From NCBI GenBank assembly GCA_903929325.1, contig CAIYUD010000077.1, positions 1 to 9,390 on the forward strand: 9,390 nt of DNA, written 5' to 3'. Positions 1 to 5,958 of the stretch are shown here, one piece after another. Each line of letters opens with the position of its first letter. The stretch's first letter is position 1. This DNA comes from an uncultured Opitutia bacterium (GTDB lineage Bacteria > Verrucomicrobiota > Verrucomicrobiia > Opitutales > UBA953). The notes below the pieces were generated by a model that ran no database searches, was not told the origin of the DNA, and saw only the letters and a list, made by a program, of their open reading frames with translations. The position numbers were made by a program, and so were the translations under genes.

Positions 1-46
1 GAAAAGACAAAAATAATGATTACTTTGACCAAGTTGTAAAAATGGT

Positions 47-99
47 CTGCCAGATTATTTAACACAACTTCCAGATGCTTAAACACAGCTGCCAGATTT
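47..99 (+). repeat. Imperfect 21-base tandem repeat, about 2.5 copies
   Basis: Unit 1 (47-67) and unit 2 (68-88) agree at 16 of 21 positions. A partial third copy starts at 89 and agrees with unit 1 at 10 of its first 11 bases. The shared core is CTGCCAGAT followed by a TTTAACACA-like end. It lies in the AT-rich non-bacterial part. It looks like a decayed minisatellite with no evident function. Confidence 0.5.
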
Positions 100-125
100 G
101 TGTGCTTCAGCGACAAATACTCATC

Positions 126-199
126 GCACAGATGGCAGAGCAGTCATGTTTGTCGCCACAGAAACTGGGTTCAAATCCAGACAACTTGTATCATTTTTT
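126..199 (+). repeat. tRNA-derived SINE-like element (A box + B box + T run)
   Basis: Bases 133-143 match the Pol III A-box pattern TGGCNNAGYNG at every fixed position, and 168-178 match the B-box pattern GGTTCRANYCC completely. The B box sits in a 4-bp T-arm-like stem (CTGG 165-168 with CCAG 177-180). The gap between boxes is 24 bases, shorter than in an intact tRNA gene. The upstream acceptor bases do not pair with anything after the B box, so this is not a functional tRNA. A run of six T at 194-199 could end Pol III transcription. The arrangement is typical of the head of a tRNA-derived SINE, a eukaryotic retroposon class. I cannot name the family. Confidence 0.45.
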
Positions 200-694
200 C
201 TTCCTAACATCTGTGTAGAAAAGGCAAAAAAGACAAGGAGGCTTTACAGTACGCATGTAATATTCCTTTAGGATTACTTCACCTGACCACCAACACTACT
301 TATGAACCTTGTAAGGCGTCTAAAATGCAGGCCTCAATCTTGTTAAGTGCATCATCTGATCTTAGGCAAAAAAATATCTCAAATTTAATGCCGGGGGGCG
401 TGAATAATAAGTTGAATTATTTCTGAGTCACGTCTCTCTTCAAAATATTTTTTTCGTTTCATCCGTTTTTAATTGACCAATTTAGTGAACATAAATAATT
501 CGAAACTCTCTAATTAGTCTGTTCTCTGTTTTGTCAAAAAGAGTGATTATACAAATTTGCCATTCTAAGCAAAGGTCTGAATTGACGAAAATACATCCAT
601 TCTTAGCAAAAATAGTCTTATCAACAATGTCAAAATAATTCAGCAGCAGCACTGAGCCACTTAACATATGACTGGATCTTTAAAAAATCCATAG

Positions 695-755
695 GGTTCC
701 CTGGTTCAGTAGTTAGGGGTTGATCAAGAGGTCACTAGTTTGAATACTGGTATTG
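695..755 (+). repeat. Second tRNA-like / SINE-head element, degenerate B box
   Basis: Bases 702-712 fit the A-box pattern TGGYNNAGYNG. Bases 737-747 match the B-box consensus at 8 of 11 positions and sit in a possible 5-bp arm (735-739 with 746-750, one G-T wobble). The gap between boxes is 24 bases, the same as in the element at 133-178, which supports a shared design. No folded acceptor stem is visible, so it is not a tRNA gene. It is probably a decayed SINE fragment in eukaryotic DNA. Confidence 0.35.
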
Positions 756-830
756 GATACTGGACAAATTTGTTGCCAAAATTCAACACTCTCATTCGAA
801 ATGGCCAACATGAACAGAAACAGGCCCAGA

Positions 831-1268
831 TTATGTATGAAAGAGAAATGTATTGTTTTGAACAAGTGCTAGTGCCTGGGTTTGAATCCCGAGCACAGCA
901 AATAGAAAGAAGACTAGGGTGCCTGGGAGTGGAGATCGCTCAATTTTTGCCGTTTCATTAATGCTGAAGGCTATGCCAATAAGGCCAGCGGTTAGTAAGC
1001 AAGCACATGCTGGCAAAACAAAACGCCGCTGAAATGTTTGCCAGCGGACTGCCATGCCAGCGAAGAGTGCGATGGCGCTTAAGGCGATTCCGCCAAGTAC
1101 AGCGAACGTCGCAGACAAAGGGATAGATTCCCAATCTTCCTGTGTGCTACTCGCCACAACATTCATGGTCAGGATTGCAATCGTGCTGATGAAGCAGGAT
1201 GCGGTAAAACGTGGCCGAACATTTTCCCACTGGTCAATGTTGCTTAGAATTTGGGTACGATCCGACAT
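831..1268 (-). CDS. Small membrane protein, 3' end replaced at the junction
   Basis: The ATG at 1268 lies 3 bases after the tsaE stop, with an AAGG just upstream, so this looks like the second gene of a tsaE operon. The bacterial part holds three hydrophobic segments, about residues 21-40, 52-76 and 83-103, with a short charged N-terminus. After about residue 105-115 the frame enters the AT-rich foreign DNA and runs by chance to a stop at 831. Those last 30-40 residues should not be trusted. I do not recognise the family and no catalytic motif is visible. The true C-terminus is missing, so the gene is best treated as a partial small integral membrane protein. Confidence 0.5.
   Translation of the reverse strand: MSDRTQILSNIDQWENVRPRFTASCFISTIAILTMNVVASSTQEDWESIPLSATFAVLGGIALSAIALFAGMAVRWQTFQRRFVLPACACLLTAGLIGIAFSINETAKIERSPLPGTLVFFLFAVLGIQTQALALVQNNTFLFHT
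872..927 (+). repeat. B-box-like motif flanked by a 9-base direct repeat
   Basis: Bases 879-889 match the Pol III B box at 10 of 11 positions (T in place of C at position 5). No A box is seen upstream, so this would be only part of a tRNA-like element. The 9-mer GTGCCTGGG occurs at 872-880 and again at 919-927, each preceded by CTAG. The second copy suggests the eukaryote-like sequence continues to at least 927, which helps place the junction. Confidence 0.3.
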
Positions 1269-1271
1269 GCC

Positions 1272-1718
1272 TTAAGTTTTTTTAAGCGTTAGCTGGCGAG
1301 CATCTGTGTCGGTATTCTCGATGGTTAAGGTCCATGCTCCTTCGGGTTCTTTGCCACGAACATTTTCAGGCCATTCGATTAATAGATTCCAGGGAGACTC
1401 GCAGAGTTCATCGATCAGTAGACTATCCCATTGGCTGGGTTGTGTCAGCCGATAGGCATCGACGTGTAAAAGTTGTCGTTGGCCTTCGTAAATGGTTAGA
1501 AGGGAGAACGAAGGACTGGTGACATCGCCTTTGATTCCGAGCCCGCGTGCAAAGCCGCGCGTAAACGTTGTTTTTCCAGCACCCAGTTTTCCTTCTAGGA
1601 GTAACGCAGTGTCAGAAGGAATAAGTGCTGCGAGTATTTCCCCGGCACGTTCAGTTTCAGACGCAGAGTGGGTTGCGAAGCCTTTTTGCCATTGGGCGAT
1701 GTCACTCGGGATATCCAC
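1272..1718 (-). CDS. tsaE: tRNA threonylcarbamoyladenosine biosynthesis ATPase TsaE
   Basis: TsaE is the ATPase partner of TsaB/TsaD that drives formation of t6A at position 37 of ANN-decoding tRNAs in the cytoplasm. Numbered from an upstream TTG at 1757, the protein shows the Walker A loop GKLGAGKTT (56-64), the family SPSFSLL segment (81-87), HVDAYRL (98-104) and LLIEWPENV (125-133), all in the usual order and spacing. No in-frame ATG exists. I prefer the GTG at 1718 (148 residues, the usual family size) because the TTG at 1757 falls inside the U-rich tail of the preceding terminator. Neither start has a clear ribosome binding site. The next gene starts 3 bases after the stop, so the two are probably co-transcribed. 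Identity is secure; the start is not. Confidence 0.9.
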   Translation of the reverse strand: MDIPSDIAQWQKGFATHSASETERAGEILAALIPSDTALLLEGKLGAGKTTFTRGFARGLGIKGDVTSPSFSLLTIYEGQRQLLHVDAYRLTQPSQWDSLLIDELCESPWNLLIEWPENVRGKEPEGAWTLTIENTDTDARQLTLKKT

Positions 1719-1762
1719 GGGTGCATCTTTTCTGTCCCTGGTTTTGTAGCAATGCAAACAAA

Positions 1763-1787
1763 GAGGCCCAGCGATGTGCTGGGCCTC
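1763..1787 (-). terminator. Intrinsic terminator after the GH109-like gene
   Basis: A perfect 10-bp inverted repeat (GAGGCCCAGC at 1763-1772 with GCTGGGCCTC at 1778-1787) encloses a 5-base loop. Read on the minus strand it is followed by TTTGTTTG. It begins 21 bases past the stop of the GH109-like gene and is the strongest hairpin I see in the window. It should separate that gene from tsaE unless read-through occurs. Confidence 0.85.
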
Positions 1788-1808
1788 GGTTGCAAGTTGC
1801 CGAATCGA

Positions 1809-3248
1809 TTAGCTAACGATGGGCAAAGGGTTGAGGCCCTTCCAGCCGCCGCGCGTGAAGTCAGGAATCTGCACAGGCATGCTGCCGTTCTTCACGGAAC
1901 AGACAGAGGCCTCAAGGATGGAGGACCAAGCGGCTGCGTCGTAAGCGGTCATGTCCGGGGTAATGCCTTTACGTACGCAATCCAATAAGCGCCAGTTCAT
2001 CACATAGTCCATGCCGCCGTGGCCGAAGCCGCCTTTGCGAGCGTACTCACCGGTTGTCTTCCAGATAGGATGGGCGTTCTCCTTGATAAACTTTTCCATC
2101 TTATCGCCCTCGTAGGTCCATTCATGGCTACCATCGACGCACAGTCGATCGGGGTAGCCGAAGAATGTGGCTTTGGTTCCGCAGAGAGCATTGATGCGCG
2201 AGTAAGGGCGTGGGCTGACGACGTCATGCTGGATCATGATGGTGCGTCCGAGTTCTGTCTTGATAATCGATGTGTTCATATCACCACAGACATACTTCTC
2301 GTCCTTGTGGCGTCCTGCGTTGGGATTCGCTTTGTCGCGATACTGGGTGAGATTGAACTCAGGCGAGGATGCTGAGACGATGTATTTGAAGTTATCGCCA
2401 CGGTTGATGCCGAGGTACTGTGCAACCGGGCCGAGGCCGTGGGTTGGGTAAAGGTTGCCGTCGAGGAACGTGTGGTAGTTACGACGCCAGCCGCCTTCGG
2501 AGCCGAGCTGCCAAAGTACCCCTGGGTTACCGTTGTTACGCAGGTTATGAATGTAGGCGCACTCGGCGTGCTTCATTTCGCCAAAGAATCCTTGGCGCGC
2601 CATGTTGAGAACAAACATTTCGGTCTCGTCGTAGCAGCAATTCTCAAGAATTACGCAGTGGCGTTGGGTGGCCTCAGAGGTGTCAACCAACTGCCAGCAC
2701 TCGTCGACAGTGACGGCAGCGGAGACTTCGACGAAGGCATGTTTGCCTGCCTTCATCGTCTTCACGCTCATGGGCACGTGCCACTCCCAGGGGGTGGAGA
2801 TGTAGACGACGTCGATGTCGTCACGGGCAATCATCTTTTCCCAGATATCTTCATTTCCACCGTAAACCGCAGGCTCTTTGCCAGTTTGGGCTTTAATCTT
2901 GGCCGCGGCTTTATCGGCACGGCTTTGAATCAAATCGCAGACTGCGACGATCTCAGCGTAGGGAATGTGAATTGCAGCGTCCACGTGACTCATACCGCGT
3001 GAGAGACCAATAAAGGCTACGCGAACTTTCTCGGTTGGCTTCGTTGTGAGATTCCAAACTGGCTTACTGCCGACAGGGCGTGGGCGAACTTTGCCGATCT
3101 CGGTGATTCCGCTGAAACTCAACGCACGTGGATCAGGTGCGGCTTCCGCATTGGGAGTAAGCCCGTTGCCGATGCCAAAGCCAAAGCCAGCAAGTGCGGC
3201 CAGACGAAGGAATTCGCGACGAGATGAAGGGGATTCAGGTGCGTTCAT
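1809..3248 (-). CDS. Tat-exported GH109-like Gfo/Idh/MocA family protein
   Basis: This 479-residue protein belongs to the Gfo/Idh/MocA oxidoreductase fold and most resembles glycoside hydrolase family 109, NAD-dependent alpha-N-acetylgalactosaminidases. A twin-arginine signal is visible (SRREFL at 9-14, hydrophobic stretch 16-30, possible AEA cleavage site near 34-36), so it is probably exported folded, cofactor bound. The Rossmann loop is at 78-89 (AFIGLSRGMSHV). Family blocks follow: STPWEWH (151-157), HAFVEVSAAV (170-179), ENCCYD (202-207), AYIH (231-234), YPTHGLGP (267-274), SPRPYSR (345-351) and HGGMDYV (410-416). H270 in YPTHGLGP corresponds, from memory, to the catalytic histidine region of GH109. 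The EVSAAV block replaces the EKP motif of ordinary dehydrogenases, as GH109 does. It starts 52 bases after the CPBP gene and ends at a terminator. Substrate is inferred; many relatives in marine bacteria are uncharacterised. Confidence 0.85.
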   Translation of the reverse strand: MNAPESPSSRREFLRLAALAGFGFGIGNGLTPNAEAAPDPRALSFSGITEIGKVRPRPVGSKPVWNLTTKPTEKVRVAFIGLSRGMSHVDAAIHIPYAEIVAVCDLIQSRADKAAAKIKAQTGKEPAVYGGNEDIWEKMIARDDIDVVYISTPWEWHVPMSVKTMKAGKHAFVEVSAAVTVDECWQLVDTSEATQRHCVILENCCYDETEMFVLNMARQGFFGEMKHAECAYIHNLRNNGNPGVLWQLGSEGGWRRNYHTFLDGNLYPTHGLGPVAQYLGINRGDNFKYIVSASSPEFNLTQYRDKANPNAGRHKDEKYVCGDMNTSIIKTELGRTIMIQHDVVSPRPYSRINALCGTKATFFGYPDRLCVDGSHEWTYEGDKMEKFIKENAHPIWKTTGEYARKGGFGHGGMDYVMNWRLLDCVRKGITPDMTAYDAAAWSSILEASVCSVKNGSMPVQIPDFTRGGWKGLNPLPIVS

Positions 3249-3300
3249 GGTGATAGGTGACTTAAAGACAGGTCTTTTGAGGAAAAGTTGCGAGATTGAA

Positions 3301-3873
3301 TCATCCCCAGATGATATAACCTTGGGCGGCCTTTACGCCAAAGACAGCAAGGTTGCGGGCGGTATGCCCCGCGAGGCTTGGAATCATCGACCGACTTGGG
3401 TTTAGGGAGTTGAATCGACTGAGGTACAACCAACAAGACACAGCGAAAGCCGACCCAGATGAAACCCAGCCCTTCGTGTCCGATAAACCATATCCATGCA
3501 GTGTGACGAAGATCGCAGACCCGAAAATAATAACCGCTAGAAGTTTAGGACCGCTAAGTGTTTCCGGAGCTGCAAATCCGCGAAATGTCATTTCTTCAAC
3601 AATCGAAGCGCCGAGCATCGCAAAGATGTAGTGTGCAGGTAGCGTTTGTTGTTGTTCGCGCAGGCCGAGGTGATTTTCAAACAACGTCTCGATAATTGTC
3701 AGAAGGATTGCGCCTGAGATGGCAAAGAGGATCGATTGCCAATGTGCTTTCGTAGCGCCCGGCCAGAAACGCATGCGACCATCGTTTGGTCGGCGCAGGT
3801 CCCCGATCCACATGGCTAGGACGGACGCGCCGAGTACAAAATAGAGCAGGGAAAAAATCGGGGTTTTATCCAT
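3301..3873 (-). CDS. CPBP family intramembrane metalloprotease
   Basis: A 190-residue integral membrane protein of the CPBP (CAAX protease/bacteriocin-processing, Abi) family. The metal-binding motifs are all present: EEMTFRG (E93, E94, R98), FVTLH (H126) and GHTARN (H170, N174). Hydrophobic segments lie near 5-22, 47-63, 82-92, 111-126 and 140-152. Such proteases cleave prenylated or small peptide substrates within the membrane; bacterial targets are mostly unknown. I chose the ATG at 3873, 5 bases after the cutA stop, over a TTG at 3900 that would lie inside cutA. The close spacing points to co-transcription with cutA and the LOG gene. Family assignment is firm; the physiological role is open. 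Confidence 0.85.
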   Translation of the reverse strand: MDKTPIFSLLYFVLGASVLAMWIGDLRRPNDGRMRFWPGATKAHWQSILFAISGAILLTIIETLFENHLGLREQQQTLPAHYIFAMLGASIVEEMTFRGFAAPETLSGPKLLAVIIFGSAIFVTLHGYGLSDTKGWVSSGSAFAVSCWLYLSRFNSLNPSRSMIPSLAGHTARNLAVFGVKAAQGYIIWG

Positions 3874-3878
3874 GGGTA

Positions 3879-4205
3879 TTAACGGGTGCCTAGAATCCAA
3901 GCCTGGTAAGCGGGGGAAATTGCTACGGCATCAATCGCAATCCATTGTGGCACCGCATAAGGATGCCGAGAGAGTATCCATGTTTGGAGATCTGCTTCGC
4001 GATTGCTGGCGTACTTAAACGTCACGCGCCACTCTTCGTCGGCTTTAATTTCCCCTTCCCAGGTATAGTGTGAGCGTATGGGGCCGTCCACTTGAGCGCA
4101 GGCGGCAAGGCCTGATTCGACGGTGCTGGCTGCTAAACGGTCTGCCTCTTCGCGTGAGGGCAGGGTGGTCCAGCCAATGTGCACGCTTTTAGCCACGACG
4201 TCCAC
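3879..4205 (-). CDS. cutA: Divalent-cation tolerance protein CutA
   Basis: CutA proteins are small soluble trimers with a ferredoxin-like fold, named for a copper-tolerance phenotype in E. coli; their biochemical role is unsettled. At 108 residues this has normal length. Characteristic blocks are GLAACAQV (32-39), HYTWEGEI (46-53), ADEEW (55-59) and HPYAVPQWIAI (81-91). No ATG fits. The GTG at 4205 gives a 17-base overlap with the end of the LOG gene, implying translational coupling; GTG codons at 4196 and 4184 are alternatives, the latter leaving the protein two residues before its first beta strand. It is followed 5 bases later by the CPBP protease start. No copper-handling gene is nearby, so the metal link is family knowledge only. 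Confidence 0.92.
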   Translation of the reverse strand: MDVVAKSVHIGWTTLPSREEADRLAASTVESGLAACAQVDGPIRSHYTWEGEIKADEEWRVTFKYASNREADLQTWILSRHPYAVPQWIAIDAVAISPAYQAWILGTR

Positions 4206-5043
4206 CGTCTGCGGTTAAGTAATGCTTGGTCATCTCTGCGATGAGGAAGTCGCGGGCTTCTTCAACCGTGTCGACATGGCGATAGAGTTGATGGTCTTCG
4301 GGTGAAATCATACCCCACTCGTGCATCACTTCTAGGTTCATAACTTTTTTCCAATAGTCAGAACCAAAGAATAGAATCGGGATGTGCTTCCGTGTCTTGC
4401 GCGTTTGCACGAGCGTGAGCATTTCAAAGACTTCATCAAACGTGCCGAATCCACCTGGGAAGACGACCATCGCTTTGGCTAAGTAGAGGAACCAGTACTT
4501 ACGAATGAAGAAGTAATGAAACTCGAGATCAAGGTCCTCGGGAATATAGCGGTTGTGGTCTTGTTCGAAAGGAAGCGAAATGCCGAGACCGACAGACTTT
4601 CCGCCGGCTTCGTGGGCGCCGCGATTCGCTGCTTCCATAATACCGGGTCCGCCACCGGAGCAGATGTAGAAGCGTTGCCATTCGGGCAGGGTGAGGGACC
4701 AGCGGGTCAGTTCAGCGGAGAGTCGTCGGCAGGCCTCATAGTGTGTCGAGCTGCGTAGGGCTAATTCGGCACGGAGGATGCGTTCGGCAACTTCTGCGGG
4801 GGAGCCTTTAGTGTCCTTTTTGGCTTCTGCGAGTTTGGCTTGGGCGACGTCGGCTGGCAGGGTCCGGGCGGAGCCAAACATGACGAAGGTATTACGGATA
4901 CCGTGGCGCTTGAAGCGGACATAGGGCTCCTGCATCTCCGCCTGCACGCGAATACTCCGTGCAAAGGTAGAGTGCATAAACTCAGGGTTATCGAATGCCT
5001 TGAGCGGGCCGGTACGCTTGCCTGGGTTTGCGGGGTCGGCCAT
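4189..5043 (-). CDS. LOG family (TIGR00730-type) nucleotide 5'-monophosphate phosphoribohydrolase
   Basis: LOG-family Rossmann proteins release the free base from nucleoside 5'-monophosphates; members include cytokinin-activating enzymes and the bacterial nucleotide nucleosidase PpnN. The protein is 284 residues from the ATG at 5043. FVMFGSAR (53-60) opens the nucleotide fold, SGGGPGIME (129-137) is the phosphate-binding glycine loop, and PGGFGTFDE (196-204) is the family signature with catalytic glutamate. An N-terminal extension of about 50 residues and an insertion at about 70-110 make it longer than the compact plant-type LOGs. A TTG at 5067 extends the frame, but a good promoter -10 lies between the two, so I prefer the ATG. 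It heads the LOG-cutA-CPBP run. Whether it makes cytokinin-like bases or does nucleotide salvage cannot be read from the sequence. Confidence 0.9.
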   Translation of the reverse strand: MADPANPGKRTGPLKAFDNPEFMHSTFARSIRVQAEMQEPYVRFKRHGIRNTFVMFGSARTLPADVAQAKLAEAKKDTKGSPAEVAERILRAELALRSSTHYEACRRLSAELTRWSLTLPEWQRFYICSGGGPGIMEAANRGAHEAGGKSVGLGISLPFEQDHNRYIPEDLDLEFHYFFIRKYWFLYLAKAMVVFPGGFGTFDEVFEMLTLVQTRKTRKHIPILFFGSDYWKKVMNLEVMHEWGMISPEDHQLYRHVDTVEEARDFLIAEMTKHYLTADGGRRG

Positions 5044-5053
5044 GAATGAGGCT

Positions 5054-5082
5054 ATTCTGCCCCCCAAAGGGGGTTATGCCAA
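5054..5082 (-). promoter_or_regulatory. Candidate sigma70-type promoter for the LOG gene
   Basis: On the minus strand, TTGGCA (5082-5077, 5 of 6 to TTGACA) and CAGAAT (5059-5054, 4 of 6 to TATAAT) are separated by exactly 17 bases. Transcription would begin about 5046-5048, only a few bases before the ATG at 5043, giving a leaderless or near-leaderless message. No Shine-Dalgarno precedes this ATG, which fits. The spacer contains a C5-AAA-G5 inverted repeat (5061-5073) that might bind a regulator. Confidence 0.35.
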
Positions 5083-5106
5083 GCCGGGAAGCATCGAGGG
5101 GGACGC

Positions 5107-5135
5107 TTGACACTGTGCCCTGTGCCCTTTTCTGT
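5107..5135 (+). promoter_or_regulatory. Possible promoter of the rpmH-rnpA-yidD run
   Basis: A perfect TTGACA lies at 5107-5112. The best placed -10, TTCTGT at 5130-5135 with 17-base spacing, matches only 2 of 6 positions, so the call rests on the -35 and on position about 45 bases before rpmH in a divergent intergenic region. The heptamer CTGTGCC is repeated in tandem in the spacer (5113-5126). Confidence 0.2.
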
Positions 5136-5156
5136 GACCTCTACCTTTTAACGGCC

Positions 5157-5294
5157 ATGCAACCGACCTACCGCCCCTCCCGTATCGCCCGTGCTCGTAA
5201 GTGCGGTTTCCGTGCTCGTTCTCGTACCCGTGGCGGCCGCAAGGTTTTGCAGAACCGTCGTCGTACGGGTCGCAAGTACTTGACGAAGGTCTAA
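5157..5294 (+). CDS. rpmH: 50S ribosomal protein L34
   Basis: L34 is a small, very basic protein of the large ribosomal subunit that binds 23S rRNA. The 45-residue product has the expected length and pattern: YRPSRIARAR (5-14), GFRARSRT (17-24), GGRKVL (26-31) and RRRTGRKYL (34-42). The usual KRT at the start is replaced by QPT. The frame is open further upstream, but the ATG at 5157 gives the family's normal N-terminus. No clear Shine-Dalgarno precedes it. The stop is 7 bases before rnpA, the classic arrangement, so the two are co-transcribed. Identification is secure from length, composition and neighbour. Confidence 0.97.
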   Translation: MQPTYRPSRIARARKCGFRARSRTRGGRKVLQNRRRTGRKYLTKV

Positions 5295-5301
5295 GGCCTC
5301 C

Positions 5302-5667
5302 ATGCGTCTCCCCCGCGAGCGTCGTCTGCGCCGCCAGGAGGACTTCGGCAAACTCCGTACATTAGGGGCTCGCATCGATTGCGGCTCCTTTGTGTTAAAT
5401 GCCGGACTCGTTGCGTCCGAGACGCAGCCTGCGCGGTTAGGTATCATTGCGGCAAAAAAACAGATACCCCTCGCGGTGCAACGTAACCGTGCAAAGCGTT
5501 TAGTGCGCGAAGCTTTCCGTGCCTGCCCTGATCTTTTTCCGAATGGTTGGGATGTCGCTGTCGTCGTGCGTAAATCAATTCTCAAGCGAACCATACCTTC
5601 GCTGGTCGAGGCATTATCTTTGGGTGCAGCTAAAGCAAAGACGCAAGGTCCGCGTAGCGATGGATAA
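5302..5667 (+). CDS. rnpA: Ribonuclease P protein component
   Basis: RnpA is the protein subunit of RNase P; it helps the catalytic RNA bind precursor tRNAs and mature their 5' ends. The 121-residue basic protein carries the family signature RNRAKRLVREAFR (61-73), preceded by the AAKKQIPLAVQ strand (50-60) and by an N-terminal RLRRQEDFGKL segment (8-18) typical of the family. It begins 7 bases after rpmH. Its last codons overlap the start of yidD by 8 bases, indicating translational coupling. A run of seven A at 5454-5460 is a possible sequencing weak spot, but the frame stays intact. The C-terminal tail after about residue 108 is not conserved. Confidence 0.95.
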   Translation: MRLPRERRLRRQEDFGKLRTLGARIDCGSFVLNAGLVASETQPARLGIIAAKKQIPLAVQRNRAKRLVREAFRACPDLFPNGWDVAVVVRKSILKRTIPSLVEALSLGAAKAKTQGPRSDG

Positions 5668-5917
5668 TATGCCGACATCTTGGGCGGTGCGGTGTGTGCG
5701 GCTAATCATTCAGGTGTACCAAAAATTCTTTTCACGATTGTTACATAAGATCATTCCGGGTTCAGGCTGTCGTTTTCATCCAACGTGTTCAGCTTATGCG
5801 GCCGATGCCTTTGCCAAACATGGATTCTTTAAGGGTTTATGGCTGAGTGTATGTCGGATTTGTCGCTGTCATCCGTGGGGAGGTTCCGGTGAGGATCCTG
5901 TGCCTCCCCGATCTTAA
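5660..5917 (+). CDS. yidD: Membrane protein insertion efficiency factor YidD
   Basis: YidD is a small membrane-associated protein thought to aid insertion of proteins by the YidC/Sec route. The 85-residue product holds the family core: an amphipathic stretch at 12-33, GCRFHPTCSAYAADA (36-50), HGFFKGLWLSVCRICRCHPWG (split at 54-60 and 61-74) and EDPVP (78-82). The family cysteines C37, C43 and C70 are present, with two extra at C65 and C68. The ATG at 5660 overlaps rnpA by 8 bases; an ATG at 5669, just past the rnpA stop, is an equal alternative giving 82 residues. The usual next gene, yidC, does not follow; an LTA synthase-like gene lies 41 bases downstream. Confidence 0.93.
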   Translation: MDNMPTSWAVRCVRLIIQVYQKFFSRLLHKIIPGSGCRFHPTCSAYAADAFAKHGFFKGLWLSVCRICRCHPWGGSGEDPVPPRS

Positions 5918-5958
5918 ATCACCTTGCCGTATGCGTTTTGCGTGGTGATTCTATCTTT

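Larger units (their letters stand above)
1..930. other. AT-rich, gene-free, eukaryote-like segment
   Basis: No open frame here has a recognisable domain or bacterial gene character. The segment is much more AT-rich than the rest of the window (17 of 60 G/C at 1-60; 20 of 60 at 361-420) and full of A and T runs. It contains tRNA-like Pol III promoter boxes (133-178, 702-747, 879-889) and a short imperfect tandem repeat (47-99), features of animal or other eukaryotic non-coding DNA rather than of a bacterial intergenic region. The short open frames at 482-667 and 740-961 show no recognisable motif and I treat them as chance. The boundary with bacterial DNA lies about 928-955. Whether the join is an assembly chimera or real cannot be decided from sequence alone; a chimera is more likely. 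Confidence 0.7.

Noticed and set aside
126..190. A possible tRNA gene with perfect A and B boxes
   Set aside because: The box gap is short and no acceptor or anticodon stem can be formed, so it is a tRNA-like repeat rather than a tRNA.
482..667. Minus-strand 61-residue open frame in the AT-rich segment
   Set aside because: No motif, no ribosome binding site and composition like the surrounding non-coding DNA.
740..961. Plus-strand 73-residue open frame
   Set aside because: It spans the foreign/bacterial join, has no recognisable motif and covers a repeat-like region; judged to be chance.
2439..3002. Long plus-strand open frame of 187 residues
   Set aside because: It lies wholly opposite the GH109-like gene, whose conserved blocks prove the minus strand is the coding one.
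5061..5073. C5-AAA-G5 hairpin as an intrinsic terminator
   Set aside because: It has a 3-base loop, no U tract on either strand, and lies between two divergent genes where no terminator is needed.
5044..5156. Replication origin beside rpmH-rnpA
   Set aside because: This locus is near oriC in many bacteria, but no DnaA boxes, AT-rich unwinding region or dnaA gene is seen.
5148..5678. Minus-strand open frame of 176 residues opposite rpmH-rnpA
   Set aside because: Arginine- and threonine-rich antisense shadow of two well-identified genes.
5917..5950. Inverted repeat AATCACC/GGTGATT after yidD as a terminator
   Set aside because: Only 7 bp around a 20-base loop with no strong T run; too weak to call, and the right arm sits just before the next start codon.
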